This document shows, piece by piece, positions 33,953-44,182 of a DNA stretch of 64,000 bases. The DNA comes from Saccharicrinis sp963675435 (GTDB taxonomy: Bacteria > Bacteroidota > Bacteroidia > Bacteroidales > Marinilabiliaceae). The notes below the pieces were generated by a model. It was not told the DNA's origin and did no database searches. It saw only the letters and a program-made list of their open reading frames with translations. Position 1 is the first letter of the stretch. Each line of letters begins with the position of its first letter. The position numbers were made by a program, and so were the translations under genes. The stretch spans positions 4,340,001-4,404,000 of the forward strand of contig OY776216.1 in the NCBI GenBank assembly GCA_963675435.1. Reading direction: 5' to 3'.

Positions 33953-36900
33953 TTAAAAAGTAACATCTATTCCCAACGTAAAAGATTTTGGCAATGGTTG
34001 CCCCACTCCTGTTATTTCAGGATCAATTCCCTCATAACCTGTTATGGTTAACAGATTATTGGCTTGTGCTGTTATTTTAAAGGATTCAACTCCTTTCATT
34101 TTTAGTTGCTCTCCAATATTATACCTCACAATGATATTCTTCCATCGCAGATAAGAAGCATTTTCAATAAATAGAGAGTTAACATTAGTGTCGGAGAAAA
34201 ATTTAGGATATGGTAATGGTTTTTCATCGCCTGGATTTAACCAAATATCATCCATAAAACCATCGTATGGAACCTCTCCATTTTTAACATTACGAATCAT
34301 ACGGGCTTTTAAACTGTTGTAGTTTACACCTCCCCATGCATAAGTAAATAAAGTTGACACTTCGATACTTCTGTAATTAAAAATATTAGTAAAACCTCCG
34401 GTAACAGGATGTGTATAAGTTCCAAAACCTGTCATTTGAGGAGCTACTCCTCCTGCTACAAGGTTATTTTTTTCATCGTAGTACAATGGCATACCGTTTA
34501 CGGGATTAACACCAGCCCAATGTTTTACATAAGCAGAGTTAATGGGTTCACCCACTTTAAAATATCCCTCATCACCTACTTTAATTTCATCCTGTAAATA
34601 CAAATCTGTTATTTCATTTTGATTATAAGCAAAATTTAAACTGGATGTCCAACGAAAATAGTCTGTTCGGATAGCTACTGCACTAATCTGCAACTCAATA
34701 CCCTGATTACGAAGTTGACCAATATTACGAAGCAACGATGAATAACCATTGGATGCAGGAATATCAACTGTTGCCAACAAATCATCTGTTTTCTTGATAT
34801 AGCCTTCAATTGTACCATAAATCCGATGCTTCAGTAATCCAAAATCAATAGCTACACTCCACTGCTTGGCACGTTCAAATTTTAAATCAGAATTCCAGAA
34901 TTCCACAAGATTAATCACACGATCACCCATGTATGTATTATTATTTGTGAAATTGTAGAATGGTAATCCCAATGTTTGACGTATGCCGCCAGAATTATAG
35001 TTTACTCCATACGATGCTCTTAACTTAAACTGATCAAATAAAGTAACATCTGAAAACCAGTTCTCCTTTTGAATATTCCAAGCAGCACCTAATCCCCATG
35101 CCGGTACAAATCGTTTATCGTCAGGAAGAATCGAGGATCCATCGTATCGAAATGAACCGGTTAAATTATATTTAGAATTATAATTATAGTTACCTCTCAT
35201 ATAAAATCCCAACAAGGCATCGCGGTATTTCGAAGTTGAAATAGTTGCCTGAGGATTAGCTCCTATTTCAGGATCTACTTTATCTGAAATACCTACACTA
35301 TTAAAACCAAACCCCCAGTTTTTTGTATGAATGTATTCTGATCCACCACTTAAAGCAAAAGAATGATCACCCAAATGCTTACTATAATCAAAACTTAAAT
35401 TTACACGAGATATAAGTGATTTAGACTCATTTTTTGAGAAGGCCCCCTCTCCCTTTATCTTTCCTGCCTCTTCCACGAAACTATTAGGTAATGTAACAAC
35501 ATTATTTTCCCCATCATTATATGTTATTCCTACTTTGGCATTTACATTTAAACCTTCCCTGATCGTCCAGTTTAAATTTGTATTTAAATCCAATCTCCAG
35601 CTTGTTAACTCCGAATAACGATTATTTAGTTCCTCAAAAGGATCCTCAAAATACTGGCCGCTAATTGACACAGGATCACGCGCAATAAAATCAGATGTAC
35701 TGGTTGTTTCGTATGGTTGCAAGGTATAGATTAAACTAGCAGGTGTAGTGGCTGACTTAGAACTTTTACTACGCCCTACGGATGAGTCGAAGCCCAGAGA
35801 TACCTTATCATTTAAATTATGATCGAGATTAAATCGGGTTGTAAAACGATTAGCCCATGATTTTTCATACCCTCCTTCTTCATCATAATAACTCGTAGAT
35901 AAGTAATAACGAGTATCATTAACACCACCTGACATACTTAATTGCAAGTCTTTTACCTGCGCAATTCTTGATAATTCTTTAAGCCAATTAGTACTAACAG
36001 ACTCCAGATCACCATACCTTTTATTTTTAATGTATATCTCTTCTTCCGAGTCTGTTGATGTTGGCGTATATACAAACCCTAATCCCGAAACAATCTCTAA
36101 TTCTCTTTCTAAGGCAAGCTTTTCAGCAGATCCCATCAAGCTAATACCACCCAATCCTGAAATTGGTTTAACCGTATGCTGATATCTAACATTATATTGA
36201 GATTTACCAACTATTCCTCGTTTGGTTTTAATTTCAATTACACCATTTGCACCACGAGTACCGTACTCCACAGTTGACAGTCCATCTTTCAACACTCTTA
36301 TATCCACAATATCATCAGGATTAATCGTATTAAAAACATCTGATGAAATTGGTGAACCATTTAATATGTATAATGGCTCGTTAGCACGATTGGCAGAAGC
36401 CAACTCTGCATCATCCTTTGCCCGTATTCCCAGTGAATTATTACCCCTGATACGTATGGTTGACTTTTCTCCTGGTTCTCCACTGGATTGAATAGCCAAA
36501 CCTGCCACCTGTCCCTGCAATAACTGATCAAACGAAGCTGTTGGTGTTCCTGCTGAAAAAACCTTAGTATCAATCTTTCCTACTGATCCGGTAATGGTTC
36601 TAACATCCTTTTTATTTTCACCAAACACAACTACCGCATCTAAATCATGCACAACAGGCTTTAATTGAATGTCTACGATTGTACGATCTCCAACTGTAAT
36701 TTCCTGAGGTTCATACCCCAGATACTTAAACTGTAAAACACTCTCAGATACTAAACCTCCAAAATAATAATGCCCTTCATAATCGGTTATTACACCCGAG
36801 GTAGTATTCTTCAGAATAATACTAACACCAATTAAACTCTCTCCTGTAGATACATCAGTAACAACACCTTCTACCGAATGCATTTCCTGTGCGTTTAGCG

Positions 36901-36955
36901 AAATAGTACTTACGCCAACAATCAAGAGCAATAATATTTGTTTTATTAATTTCAT
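33953..36955 (-). CDS. SusC/RagA family TonB-linked outer membrane transporter
   Basis: 1,000 aa from MKLIKQILLLLIVGVSTISLNAQ (signal peptide). A carboxypeptidase-regulatory-like domain (about 25-100, VEGVVTDVSTGESLIGVSIILKN) is followed by the plug (about 110-235, with GTPTASFDQLLQGQVAGLAI, IRIRGNNSLG and the SusC signature VLKDGLSTVEYGTRGANGVIEIKTKRG) and a 22-strand-type barrel to the C-terminus (FTLGIDVTF). It imports substrate with TonB energy. Next to an M16 protease, peptides are the likelier cargo, as for RagAB; there are no glycoside hydrolases nearby. Confidence 0.95.
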   Translation of the reverse strand: MKLIKQILLLLIVGVSTISLNAQEMHSVEGVVTDVSTGESLIGVSIILKNTTSGVITDYEGHYYFGGLVSESVLQFKYLGYEPQEITVGDRTIVDIQLKPVVHDLDAVVVFGENKKDVRTITGSVGKIDTKVFSAGTPTASFDQLLQGQVAGLAIQSSGEPGEKSTIRIRGNNSLGIRAKDDAELASANRANEPLYILNGSPISSDVFNTINPDDIVDIRVLKDGLSTVEYGTRGANGVIEIKTKRGIVGKSQYNVRYQHTVKPISGLGGISLMGSAEKLALERELEIVSGLGFVYTPTSTDSEEEIYIKNKRYGDLESVSTNWLKELSRIAQVKDLQLSMSGGVNDTRYYLSTSYYDEEGGYEKSWANRFTTRFNLDHNLNDKVSLGFDSSVGRSKSSKSATTPASLIYTLQPYETTSTSDFIARDPVSISGQYFEDPFEELNNRYSELTSWRLDLNTNLNWTIREGLNVNAKVGITYNDGENNVVTLPNSFVEEAGKIKGEGAFSKNESKSLISRVNLSFDYSKHLGDHSFALSGGSEYIHTKNWGFGFNSVGISDKVDPEIGANPQATISTSKYRDALLGFYMRGNYNYNSKYNLTGSFRYDGSSILPDDKRFVPAWGLGAAWNIQKENWFSDVTLFDQFKLRASYGVNYNSGGIRQTLGLPFYNFTNNNTYMGDRVINLVEFWNSDLKFERAKQWSVAIDFGLLKHRIYGTIEGYIKKTDDLLATVDIPASNGYSSLLRNIGQLRNQGIELQISAVAIRTDYFRWTSSLNFAYNQNEITDLYLQDEIKVGDEGYFKVGEPINSAYVKHWAGVNPVNGMPLYYDEKNNLVAGGVAPQMTGFGTYTHPVTGGFTNIFNYRSIEVSTLFTYAWGGVNYNSLKARMIRNVKNGEVPYDGFMDDIWLNPGDEKPLPYPKFFSDTNVNSLFIENASYLRWKNIIVRYNIGEQLKMKGVESFKITAQANNLLTITGYEGIDPEITGVGQPLPKSFTLGIDVTF

Positions 36956-36996
36956 GATCTTATTCTTCACCAATTACAATACTATCTTATCCCCAT

Positions 36997-39801
36997 TTAC
37001 TTCTCCGGACTTAGAATAAATTCTAAATGATTGGATTTATCCAGGTACTTTCGAGCTAATTTGCTTAATTGTTTTGCTGTAACATTGTTAATTTGATACT
37101 CATATTTCTCAAGGTCTTTTTCATCTTCTCCACGTGTCCACTGATCTTCCAAAACTCTTCGCCAATAACCATTGGTATTCAATGAACCTTTCCTGTTTTT
37201 AAGCCATGCTTTTTGAACTTTCTTTAAGTCGCTGGCATCTATTTGTATTTTCATCTTTTCAATTTCACCAAATGTGGCTTGTATCAAAGTATCAAGATTT
37301 GTAGGAGAACAGGTAAAATAAATATCCAATCGATAATGTGTATATGGACGCTGCAGTACATTTGAATTGGCAAACGGAGAATATACACCACCAATCTCTT
37401 CTCGCAATTTCTGATTTAATCTTATTGTTAAAATATCACTCAACAGCCCCATCTCAATCCTTGCCCTTTGTGTATCTTTATATTTCCCGGTAAAACGAAT
37501 TAAGACTTTTGTTTTTTCAACCCGATTTCTTGGAAAATCATAACAATGTTCGCCTTTAGGTGGACGTATACCATAATCCTTATATTTAGTTACAATTTTA
37601 TGACCTGGCAAACTGCCAAGATATTGTGTTAATAGAGGCTTAATTGAATCAACATCAAAACTTCCTACTATAAAAAAACGTGTACCTCTGGCTGAATTAT
37701 ATCGTGATGTATAAAACTCAAAGGCTTTATCAAGATCTATTTTATCTAAGTCTTCTGGTGCCAATAAAGTAGCAGTACGCGGGCTATTCTGCATCATTAC
37801 CTTATTAACTCCATCGGTAAAATAAGAATCAGGATTATTTAAAGCATTTTTATTGTATTCTTTTTTATTTTCAATAAAGTGTTCAAATTGATCTACATCT
37901 TTACGAGGCTGTGTGTATGTTAAATAGGTTAGCTGCAACAACGTTTCAAAATCATCATTTGATGAAAAACCGGTTACTCCCTCTGTATATCTATGAATGT
38001 ATGGAGCAACATAAACCTGCTTACCAGAATTGATTCGTTCCACTTCAAGTGCACTAAAATTGGCTAATCCACCCTGCGAAACCAACAATGCCGCCATCGA
38101 AGCATTATCAAAATTATCTATTGAAGCCAATGAATAACCACCTTCGCGCATTGAAGAGAACCTGATTTCATCACTTTTAAAATCAGTTGGTTTTAATGCC
38201 ACACTCACTCCATTATCAAACTCTATATTAGTAATTCCCATCTTCTCTGAAAAAGTCTCACTTTTTATCTCTCCCTTTTCTGGTAGAGTGTCCATCAACG
38301 AGTAAGAAATCTCCACTTCTTTATAAGGTTTTAGTTTCTCCTCTTTACTACTATTGATCGCCTTCAATAGTTCTTCCTTTAATGGAGTGATACTATTCTC
38401 AGGAGCTGTAACAATAATGATTTGATTCTGTTTCGAAAAATCGATATACTCATTTACCAGATTTTGAATATCTGTTAAAGAGATTTCGTTCAATACTTGT
38501 TCAATAAATTGAGCTTTAAATGATAAACTGGCATTTTCTTCTCCACTAATAATATGGTTTGATATCGCTTCTATAATATCACTTGAGCGTAACTTATCTT
38601 CTTCGCTAGCCATTCGCTTAAAGTCATTACTTAAAATTTCCTTTTTGCGGTCTAACTCAGGCTGCGTAAAACCATATCTTTTAATTCGAAGTAATTCTCG
38701 CAGCAAACCTTGCGTACCTTCAATAATTTGATCGCTTTTGGTTGTAACAATCGACATGTATCGATCAGTATTACCAGCTGCACTGGTTGCATACGATTGA
38801 GCATACATATACGGAGCCTCTTTTTGCTGAGCCACATCCGTCAGCCTTTGATTAACCATATATGTATAAATAATATTAACTACGCTACGCTTAAGATCTC
38901 CCAATGTTTTTTCCTGACGATGAGGAAATTTATGAATGAGCTTTACGGAGGTACTGGTTATTTCCTTGTCTTTAATAATTGCTACTTGCGTAGAATCCTG
39001 TAAAGGTACTGTATAGTGTTTTCGTTCAGGTGCATTGTCCGGATTTTGTATAGGTCCAAATATGCGATTGATACGCTGTTCAATATCTGCCTGATCAAAA
39101 TCCCCTACCACAACCAAACTGGTTAAATTAGGACGATACCACGAACGATAGTATTTACGTAGTTCTTCATCATTCCCCGTGTTTGTTACTACATCCATTA
39201 ATCCAATGGGCATACGCTGCAAGTATCGCGAATTATTATAAAGCAAAGGATACATCACCTCTTTTAATCGCTGATTTAATCCAATTGTAGTACGCCATTC
39301 TTCTAAAATAATATTACGCTCATTGTCTATTGCCTCTGTACTAAGTGTTAACCCTGAAAGAATATCACCAAAAAACCAAAATGCATTGTCTAAAGTTTCT
39401 TTTTTAGCATTAGGTAGAGGCAACATATAAACGGTTTCATCATATCCGGTATACGCATTTACATCTCCACCAAACTCAACACCAATACTTTGTAAGTAAT
39501 CAATTAAAGTATTATCAGGAAAGTGTTTACTACCATTAAACACCATATGTTCCAGAAAATGCGCAAAACCACGCTGCTCCTCTGTTTCAAGAATAGAACC
39601 GGCTTTAATGATCATTCGCATCTGCACTTGATTTTTAGGCAAGGCATTTTTCTGCAAATAGTAAGTAAAACCATTATCCAAAGTTTCCTTAATCACTTTA
39701 GGATTCATCGGTATTAAACTCTGATGATTTACCTGAGCTTTGGTAAATGTACAGAAGTACCCAACCAACAAAAAAATAATAAGTCGAAGTGTAATATTCA
39801 T
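36997..39801 (-). CDS. M16 family zinc metalloprotease
   Basis: 934 aa from MNITLRLIIFLLVGYFCTFTKAQ (signal peptide). The N-terminal M16 lobe has the inverted zinc motif HFLEH (about 81-85) with the downstream Glu in NERNIILEEW. A second inactive-type M16 domain and two C-terminal M16 repeats (EIGGVYSPFANSN, KVLIRFTGKYKDTQ) complete a PqqL/pitrilysin-like clam-shell. The enzyme degrades peptides up to a few dozen residues, probably in the periplasm. First gene of the operon, directly upstream of the SusC-type gene. The start at 39801 is supported by the promoter at 39825-39856, which overlaps the longer alternative. Confidence 0.93.
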   Translation of the reverse strand: MNITLRLIIFLLVGYFCTFTKAQVNHQSLIPMNPKVIKETLDNGFTYYLQKNALPKNQVQMRMIIKAGSILETEEQRGFAHFLEHMVFNGSKHFPDNTLIDYLQSIGVEFGGDVNAYTGYDETVYMLPLPNAKKETLDNAFWFFGDILSGLTLSTEAIDNERNIILEEWRTTIGLNQRLKEVMYPLLYNNSRYLQRMPIGLMDVVTNTGNDEELRKYYRSWYRPNLTSLVVVGDFDQADIEQRINRIFGPIQNPDNAPERKHYTVPLQDSTQVAIIKDKEITSTSVKLIHKFPHRQEKTLGDLKRSVVNIIYTYMVNQRLTDVAQQKEAPYMYAQSYATSAAGNTDRYMSIVTTKSDQIIEGTQGLLRELLRIKRYGFTQPELDRKKEILSNDFKRMASEEDKLRSSDIIEAISNHIISGEENASLSFKAQFIEQVLNEISLTDIQNLVNEYIDFSKQNQIIIVTAPENSITPLKEELLKAINSSKEEKLKPYKEVEISYSLMDTLPEKGEIKSETFSEKMGITNIEFDNGVSVALKPTDFKSDEIRFSSMREGGYSLASIDNFDNASMAALLVSQGGLANFSALEVERINSGKQVYVAPYIHRYTEGVTGFSSNDDFETLLQLTYLTYTQPRKDVDQFEHFIENKKEYNKNALNNPDSYFTDGVNKVMMQNSPRTATLLAPEDLDKIDLDKAFEFYTSRYNSARGTRFFIVGSFDVDSIKPLLTQYLGSLPGHKIVTKYKDYGIRPPKGEHCYDFPRNRVEKTKVLIRFTGKYKDTQRARIEMGLLSDILTIRLNQKLREEIGGVYSPFANSNVLQRPYTHYRLDIYFTCSPTNLDTLIQATFGEIEKMKIQIDASDLKKVQKAWLKNRKGSLNTNGYWRRVLEDQWTRGEDEKDLEKYEYQINNVTAKQLSKLARKYLDKSNHLEFILSPEK

Positions 39802-39824
39802 GAACTGCAACAATTTGTAAAGCA

Positions 39825-39856
39825 CAAGATTAGTTGCTTTTAAATGCTTTTACAAA
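39825..39856 (-). promoter_or_regulatory. Bacteroidota-type promoter of the M16-SusCD operon
   Basis: On the minus strand TTTG, 20 bases, TAATCTTG: the -33 box is perfect and the -7 box matches seven of eight bases of TAnnTTTG. Transcription would start near 39818, about 18 nt before the chosen start codon. Confidence 0.6.
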
Positions 39857-40046
39857 GCCATTTAAGTGAAATGAAAAATCAAGGTAGTGAAATTGTAAAT
39901 TAGATGAGTGAATAAAAAAAGAAGAGGCCACTATAAAATTTACACACTACACAATTTAGATCCTCTCAGCAAAATAATATCTATTTATTTTAGTACCACC
40001 CCTAAATTAGCACCTATAAACTCTGTTAAATACAACAATAAAAACA

Positions 40047-41573
40047 CTACACCTCAATTAGTGGAATAGAAGCTATAAAACGACCATCTTCTTTCTTAAA
40101 GGTGCATTCTTGCTGCGAAATTAACATGTATCGTGTATTTAAATTACTGAGTCCCTTTCCATTGGTTTCTACTAAAGCGACTTTAGGACGTAGCTCGTTA
40201 ATCACATAAATGCGATCATCTTTTATTGTAATAGTAATCAGCAATGGATTTGCCTCTGAAGCCACATTGTGCTTGATACAGTTTTCGACCAAAAGTTGCA
40301 ATGATACGGGTAATACTTTTGTATTTAAATAAGCATCCAGATTACTACTATCCATTTGAATAGAAGAATTCATACGGATATTAATCACATCAACATAGGT
40401 TTGCGTAAAAGAAAGTTCATCACGTAACAAAACCATTATTTCACCTTCTATCCTTAACTGATAACGGTATAGCTGCGAAAGTTTTTTCAACATATCGCGG
40501 GCTGTTTTATCCTCGTTATTTAATAAAGCCTTTACCGTTCCCAATGAATTAAACATGAAGTGCGAATTTAAACCTGAGCGCAATAGTTCAAGCTTAATGG
40601 ATATGGTTTCACTCTTTTGTTTCTCGTTCTTTAGCAAAAGATTTAAATTTTCCTGTTCAGCTGATGACCTTAACAGAAACTCACGTTTCCAATGTAAAAT
40701 TCCAAACATGAGAATACCCAGCAGCATACCTAAAAACAGTACAAAAAGAAAAACCATGTTGCGTTCCTGCTCCGCTATCATATCCTTAATCTCAAATCCG
40801 GGCGAAACATTAATAACCACCCATTCATCTCCCTGAAACGACATTGTACGATATTCTTTGTAAACTGAAAGTTGCAAGTAATCGGACTGATCCAGATGTA
40901 ACGTATCAAACTGATGATAATCATAACTTCCATTCGAAAATAAATAGTCAGGCAATGGGTACTTTTTTCCTACCATCTCTATTTCTGGATGGTAAACACA
41001 CTGTCCACATTGATTAATCAACACCTGATAAACCGATGTATACACATTATCTTTTATAAATTTACGGTGTAAGCGATGTAAATCAACCAGTATTCCTCTT
41101 CCATAAACTGGATGATTCTGCATTATATCACCAACAAATAAAAAACGCTGCTTTATAATACAAGAATGCTGATTATAAGTAGCATCCTCTTTCATTAATT
41201 GTGCTAAATCCGGAAAATCGGTCTGGATACTATCATCGTAAACAGCAAACAATTGCGTTTGATCCAACACTCCAACAGCTACAATGGAGCTATCCATATC
41301 CAGCAGTGTTTTTAAAATAACCTGATTATTAATTCCATCTTTTGAAGCCTTACTCCATAATTGATCAATCTGAAATAAAGTCTTGTTATAGGAGTCGAAA
41401 TAAGAGTCCAGAAATTTTTGATATCCTTTAGTTGTACCATGAAGAACGGATAAACTCACCAACTGGTATTGTTGATGCATTTTAGTTCTGATCCAATAAG
41501 TACCAAACGAAAACACAGCCACCAAAAGCACCAGTGCAATTATATTTCTTTTATTAAATAGAATTTTGTACAT
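40047..41573 (-). CDS. LytS-type sensor histidine kinase
   Basis: 508 aa. Membrane helix (about 11-27), extracytoplasmic sensor region of about 245 residues, second helix (about 276-296) and a short coiled coil (about 305-330). The kinase core is of the His_kinase (PF06580) type: HFMFNSLGTVKALLNNEDKTA (phospho-acceptor His about 338) and an ATPase domain with LLVENCIKHNV and GKGLSNLNTRY. Overlaps the response regulator by one base (TGATG). The sensor contains CGQCVYHPE, a possible metal or redox site, uncertain. The position beside the M16-SusCD operon suggests it controls that locus. Confidence 0.9.
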   Translation of the reverse strand: MYKILFNKRNIIALVLLVAVFSFGTYWIRTKMHQQYQLVSLSVLHGTTKGYQKFLDSYFDSYNKTLFQIDQLWSKASKDGINNQVILKTLLDMDSSIVAVGVLDQTQLFAVYDDSIQTDFPDLAQLMKEDATYNQHSCIIKQRFLFVGDIMQNHPVYGRGILVDLHRLHRKFIKDNVYTSVYQVLINQCGQCVYHPEIEMVGKKYPLPDYLFSNGSYDYHQFDTLHLDQSDYLQLSVYKEYRTMSFQGDEWVVINVSPGFEIKDMIAEQERNMVFLFVLFLGMLLGILMFGILHWKREFLLRSSAEQENLNLLLKNEKQKSETISIKLELLRSGLNSHFMFNSLGTVKALLNNEDKTARDMLKKLSQLYRYQLRIEGEIMVLLRDELSFTQTYVDVINIRMNSSIQMDSSNLDAYLNTKVLPVSLQLLVENCIKHNVASEANPLLITITIKDDRIYVINELRPKVALVETNGKGLSNLNTRYMLISQQECTFKKEDGRFIASIPLIEV

Positions 41574-42334
41574 CAGCTAACCAACCACTCTTTAAACTCC
41601 TTACTTCGCGAATAACTAACAACAATCTCTTCGTCACCTTGTTCTGTCATGGCAATTACCAGACGACTTCGGCTAATGGTTTTAATTTCATTGATATAAT
41701 TTTTATTGATGAAATAGCGGCGATTGGCTCTAAAAAACAGATTTGGATCCAGCTCATTCTCAAGCTGCGACAGGGTAGCATCGTAATAGTATTTCTTACC
41801 TCCTTTTGTAATCGCAAACAAATATCTGTCATCAGCCATAAAATAAACAATTTCATCGATCGAAACCGGTTTTTGAATATTACCAATGGATAATATCAAT
41901 CGATTCAGGTAACGAGATGGCTTTGATTCAGACTGATTAACAGACCAATGATTTATAAACTGATTCAAAAGCGGACTATTTAACTGGTTTTGTCTGAATT
42001 TATCTAGTACCTTTTCTAAATCTTCGCTCTCAACAGGTTTTAGCAAATAGCCAATACTATTTGTTTCAAAGGCTCTTATGGCATATTGATCATAAGCTGT
42101 GGTAAAGACAACAGGAATATTAATATGAAGGGTATTAAAAATCAAAAACGAATTACCATCGGTTAATTCAATATCGGAAAAGATTAAATCACAACTATTC
42201 TTACTCAACCAATCAATGCTATCAGCTACATTCGTCAATTGTTTGATAACCCTAATGGTAGGATCCAAAGCTATTAACTCTTTTTGTAATGCATCTGCCA
42301 GCAAAACCTCATCTTCAATAATAATTACTTCCAT
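41573..42334 (-). CDS. LytTR-family response regulator
   Basis: 253 aa. Receiver domain (about 1-120) with the acidic pair in IIIEDE, the phospho-acceptor Asp in LIFSDIELTDG (about 54), and TTAYDQYAIRAF and YLLKPV. The C-terminal LytTR DNA-binding domain (about 150-250) has VSIDEIVYFMADDRYLFAIT and FFRANRRYFINKNYI. It binds DNA as a dimer at direct repeats in other members. First gene of a two-gene unit with the kinase. Confidence 0.94.
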   Translation of the reverse strand: MEVIIIEDEVLLADALQKELIALDPTIRVIKQLTNVADSIDWLSKNSCDLIFSDIELTDGNSFLIFNTLHINIPVVFTTAYDQYAIRAFETNSIGYLLKPVESEDLEKVLDKFRQNQLNSPLLNQFINHWSVNQSESKPSRYLNRLILSIGNIQKPVSIDEIVYFMADDRYLFAITKGGKKYYYDATLSQLENELDPNLFFRANRRYFINKNYINEIKTISRSRLVIAMTEQGDEEIVVSYSRSKEFKEWLVS

Positions 42335-42358
42335 CTCCCTGTTTTGATTCCTCTGCTA

Positions 42359-42366
42359 CAAATATA
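42359..42366 (-). promoter_or_regulatory. -7 box of the two-component operon
   Basis: TATATTTG on the minus strand, a perfect TAnnTTTG, 25 bp ahead of the response-regulator start. No good -33 TTTG at the usual distance. Confidence 0.4.
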
Positions 42367-42487
42367 ATCTATTTATAATAAATAGAAATGCGATTCTATG
42401 AGTGTAAGACTACCCTAATAGATACAGAAACAAACAATTATATGGAGATATAACCCTATAACCATGTTCCATTCCTCTCAACAAAAA

Positions 42488-42519
42488 AAAGAGCTTACCA
42501 AATAATTGATAAGCTCTTT
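42488..42519. terminator. Terminator
   Basis: AAAGAGCTTA pairs with TAAGCTCTTT; T runs on one side and A runs on the other let it work in both directions. Lies between the 213-aa gene and the two-component operon. Confidence 0.8.
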
Positions 42520-42548
42520 TTTTTTCATAAATCTAAAAATCCTGAGAC

Positions 42549-43190
42549 TCAAATAGCTTCATCTATTTCATCGTTCATATTTATTCGATATCCTTCTTCA
42601 AATAAATCCAGATAATGCTGCAAATCTGAATAATGAAGCTTTAGTTCTTCAAAGTGAATATTTTCTTCTTCAGAAAGTATTTTGATCAGCTTTTCTTCCT
42701 GAATAGCTTCATATTTTAGCGTTTCCAATTCTTTTAATCGAACCATCATGTCATCCAAAATTTCTTCAGTCACACCTATTATGTCTAACTTTTGATATAT
42801 TTCTTCATGTAAAAGTAATGCCATTATTGACTCTTTTATATGCATCGACCACTTAATATAATCTTTAGGAATTTCTATTCCTGTTAAAAACTTTGACACA
42901 TAAGAAATATTATCCGCACATATCAGATTCAATTCTTTTTGTATTTTAATATACAAATTTTCAATTAAGCCTTTTTCCTGAATAAACTTTTTATAAACAG
43001 GTCTGTCCTTAGCCAGCACATTACTAAAATTCTGAGATGCCGAATATGCTTTCTTTAAGAGTTGTAAACCTTCCTCAATTCTTTCGTGCGAATAAGAACG
43101 ATTTACATGATTTCGTTTGGTTCTTTTTCCTGAGTTACTAGAAATCAAGTTGGTATTGTTTTCAGTTTGGGGGGTAAAAAATAATGACAT
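42549..43190 (-). CDS. Hypothetical helical protein
   Basis: 213 aa, soluble, almost entirely helical and Glu/Lys-rich, with a basic N-terminus (SGKRTKRNHVNRSYSHERI) and no signal peptide, membrane segment or cysteine pair. No family recognised. A single-gene unit: terminator at 42488 behind it and about 590 bp of non-coding DNA ahead of it. Confidence 0.6.
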   Translation of the reverse strand: MSLFFTPQTENNTNLISSNSGKRTKRNHVNRSYSHERIEEGLQLLKKAYSASQNFSNVLAKDRPVYKKFIQEKGLIENLYIKIQKELNLICADNISYVSKFLTGIEIPKDYIKWSMHIKESIMALLLHEEIYQKLDIIGVTEEILDDMMVRLKELETLKYEAIQEEKLIKILSEEENIHFEELKLHYSDLQHYLDLFEEGYRINMNDEIDEAI

Positions 43191-43726
43191 AAAGTTATTT
43201 GTTTAATTTCTGGTTATTTGTTTTAATTTGTCATTTTCATAAATAATACTCCAAATATGAATTTTAATTCATATTTGAATAATGCCATTATACCCTTAAG
43301 TGAAACAATTTTTAATAAGTAAATAATTAATCATACGGGGATTTTTTTGTTTAAATATTAGGTTTTTTTAATCTATAATGAATTTAAACAATATTTAACA
43401 ATTTACAAAGTGTTTTTATTTTTTCTACCCATTAAAAAAAAGGGTCCATTTATTTGTTGTTCATAATTAAAACAATCATTTTACAAACCATACCCCCTCA
43501 ATATTTCACAAAAACTACATCAATTTCAAACAAATCAGTCATTTATACTCAAAACATCAAGAATCACTGTTATTACGCACCTCTATTTTTCCGCAATAAA
43601 TGCGGGTAGATGCTGAATAATATAAAGAGGAATGTGACTATTCTGTTAAAATTGTTTAGTGTTAACCTGGGTTAGATTATATATTTATTACAGTTGACTA
43701 GTACATTATGAATTTTTATACAAAAA
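43191..43726. other. AT-rich non-coding stretch
   Basis: No gene seen on either strand. It contains long A/T runs (for example near 43368-43440) and a small hairpin CCGCAATAAATGCGG at about 43591-43605. It may carry the promoter of the 213-aa gene, but no clear TTTG/TAnnTTTG pair was found. Confidence 0.5.
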
Positions 43727-43752
43727 AGCAATAGCCTAAAAAGACTATTGCT
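43727..43752. terminator. Terminator of the copper efflux operon
   Basis: AGCAATAG (43727-43734) pairs with CTATTGCT (43745-43752). The stem is identical to the one at 54173-54198. It lies 27 bp behind the last gene of the operon. Confidence 0.8.
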
Positions 43753-43778
43753 TATATCATTTTAATGCATTTTAAACC

Positions 43779-44144
43779 TTAATGCTTATGCTCATTCTTA
43801 TCTTTCTTTTTTTCGGGAATTCGATCATATTTACAGCAACCAGGTAATGCATTATAAGTTTCATCCTTCGCTTTGTATTTCTCAGTATCGTGTCCTACTT
43901 TGGCAATGGCCATTTGAACTTTATCTGAGTTTGTTTTTAAAGTATCAAAAACAACTTCCATGATTTGGGTTTTCTTATCCCAGTCTGCAGATGTAACTCC
44001 ATCCACTGATTTTGCAGCTCTCTCAATGCGACTTTCGCACATTCCACATTTTCCTCCTACCTTGATTTTTTCAGTTTTTACTTGTCCAAAAACCACGGAT
44101 AGGCTCATTAGAGCCAATAACAATGTTAAATAAATTGATTTCAT
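43779..44144 (-). CDS. Secreted heavy-metal-associated (HMA) protein
   Basis: 121 aa from MKSIYLTLLLALMSLSVVFGQ (signal peptide); a longer frame starting 20 codons upstream lacks support. One HMA domain (about 24-90) with the metal motif GGKCGMCESRIERA, followed by TYNALPGCCKY and a His/Lys tail (KNEHKH). The CxxC and the CC pair would bind Cu(I) or Ag(I) in the periplasm and could pass metal to the efflux system. The domain is clearly related to the two modules at the end of the upstream CusB. Confidence 0.85.
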   Translation of the reverse strand: MKSIYLTLLLALMSLSVVFGQVKTEKIKVGGKCGMCESRIERAAKSVDGVTSADWDKKTQIMEVVFDTLKTNSDKVQMAIAKVGHDTEKYKAKDETYNALPGCCKYDRIPEKKKDKNEHKH

Positions 44145-44182
44145 AATTTTATTTTTTAATTCGTATTTAATTTTCTCTTTTA

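Noticed and set aside
36222..36573. ORFs overlapping the SusC plug region
   Set aside because: Other-frame shadows of the SusC-type gene; no start context and no homologous pattern.
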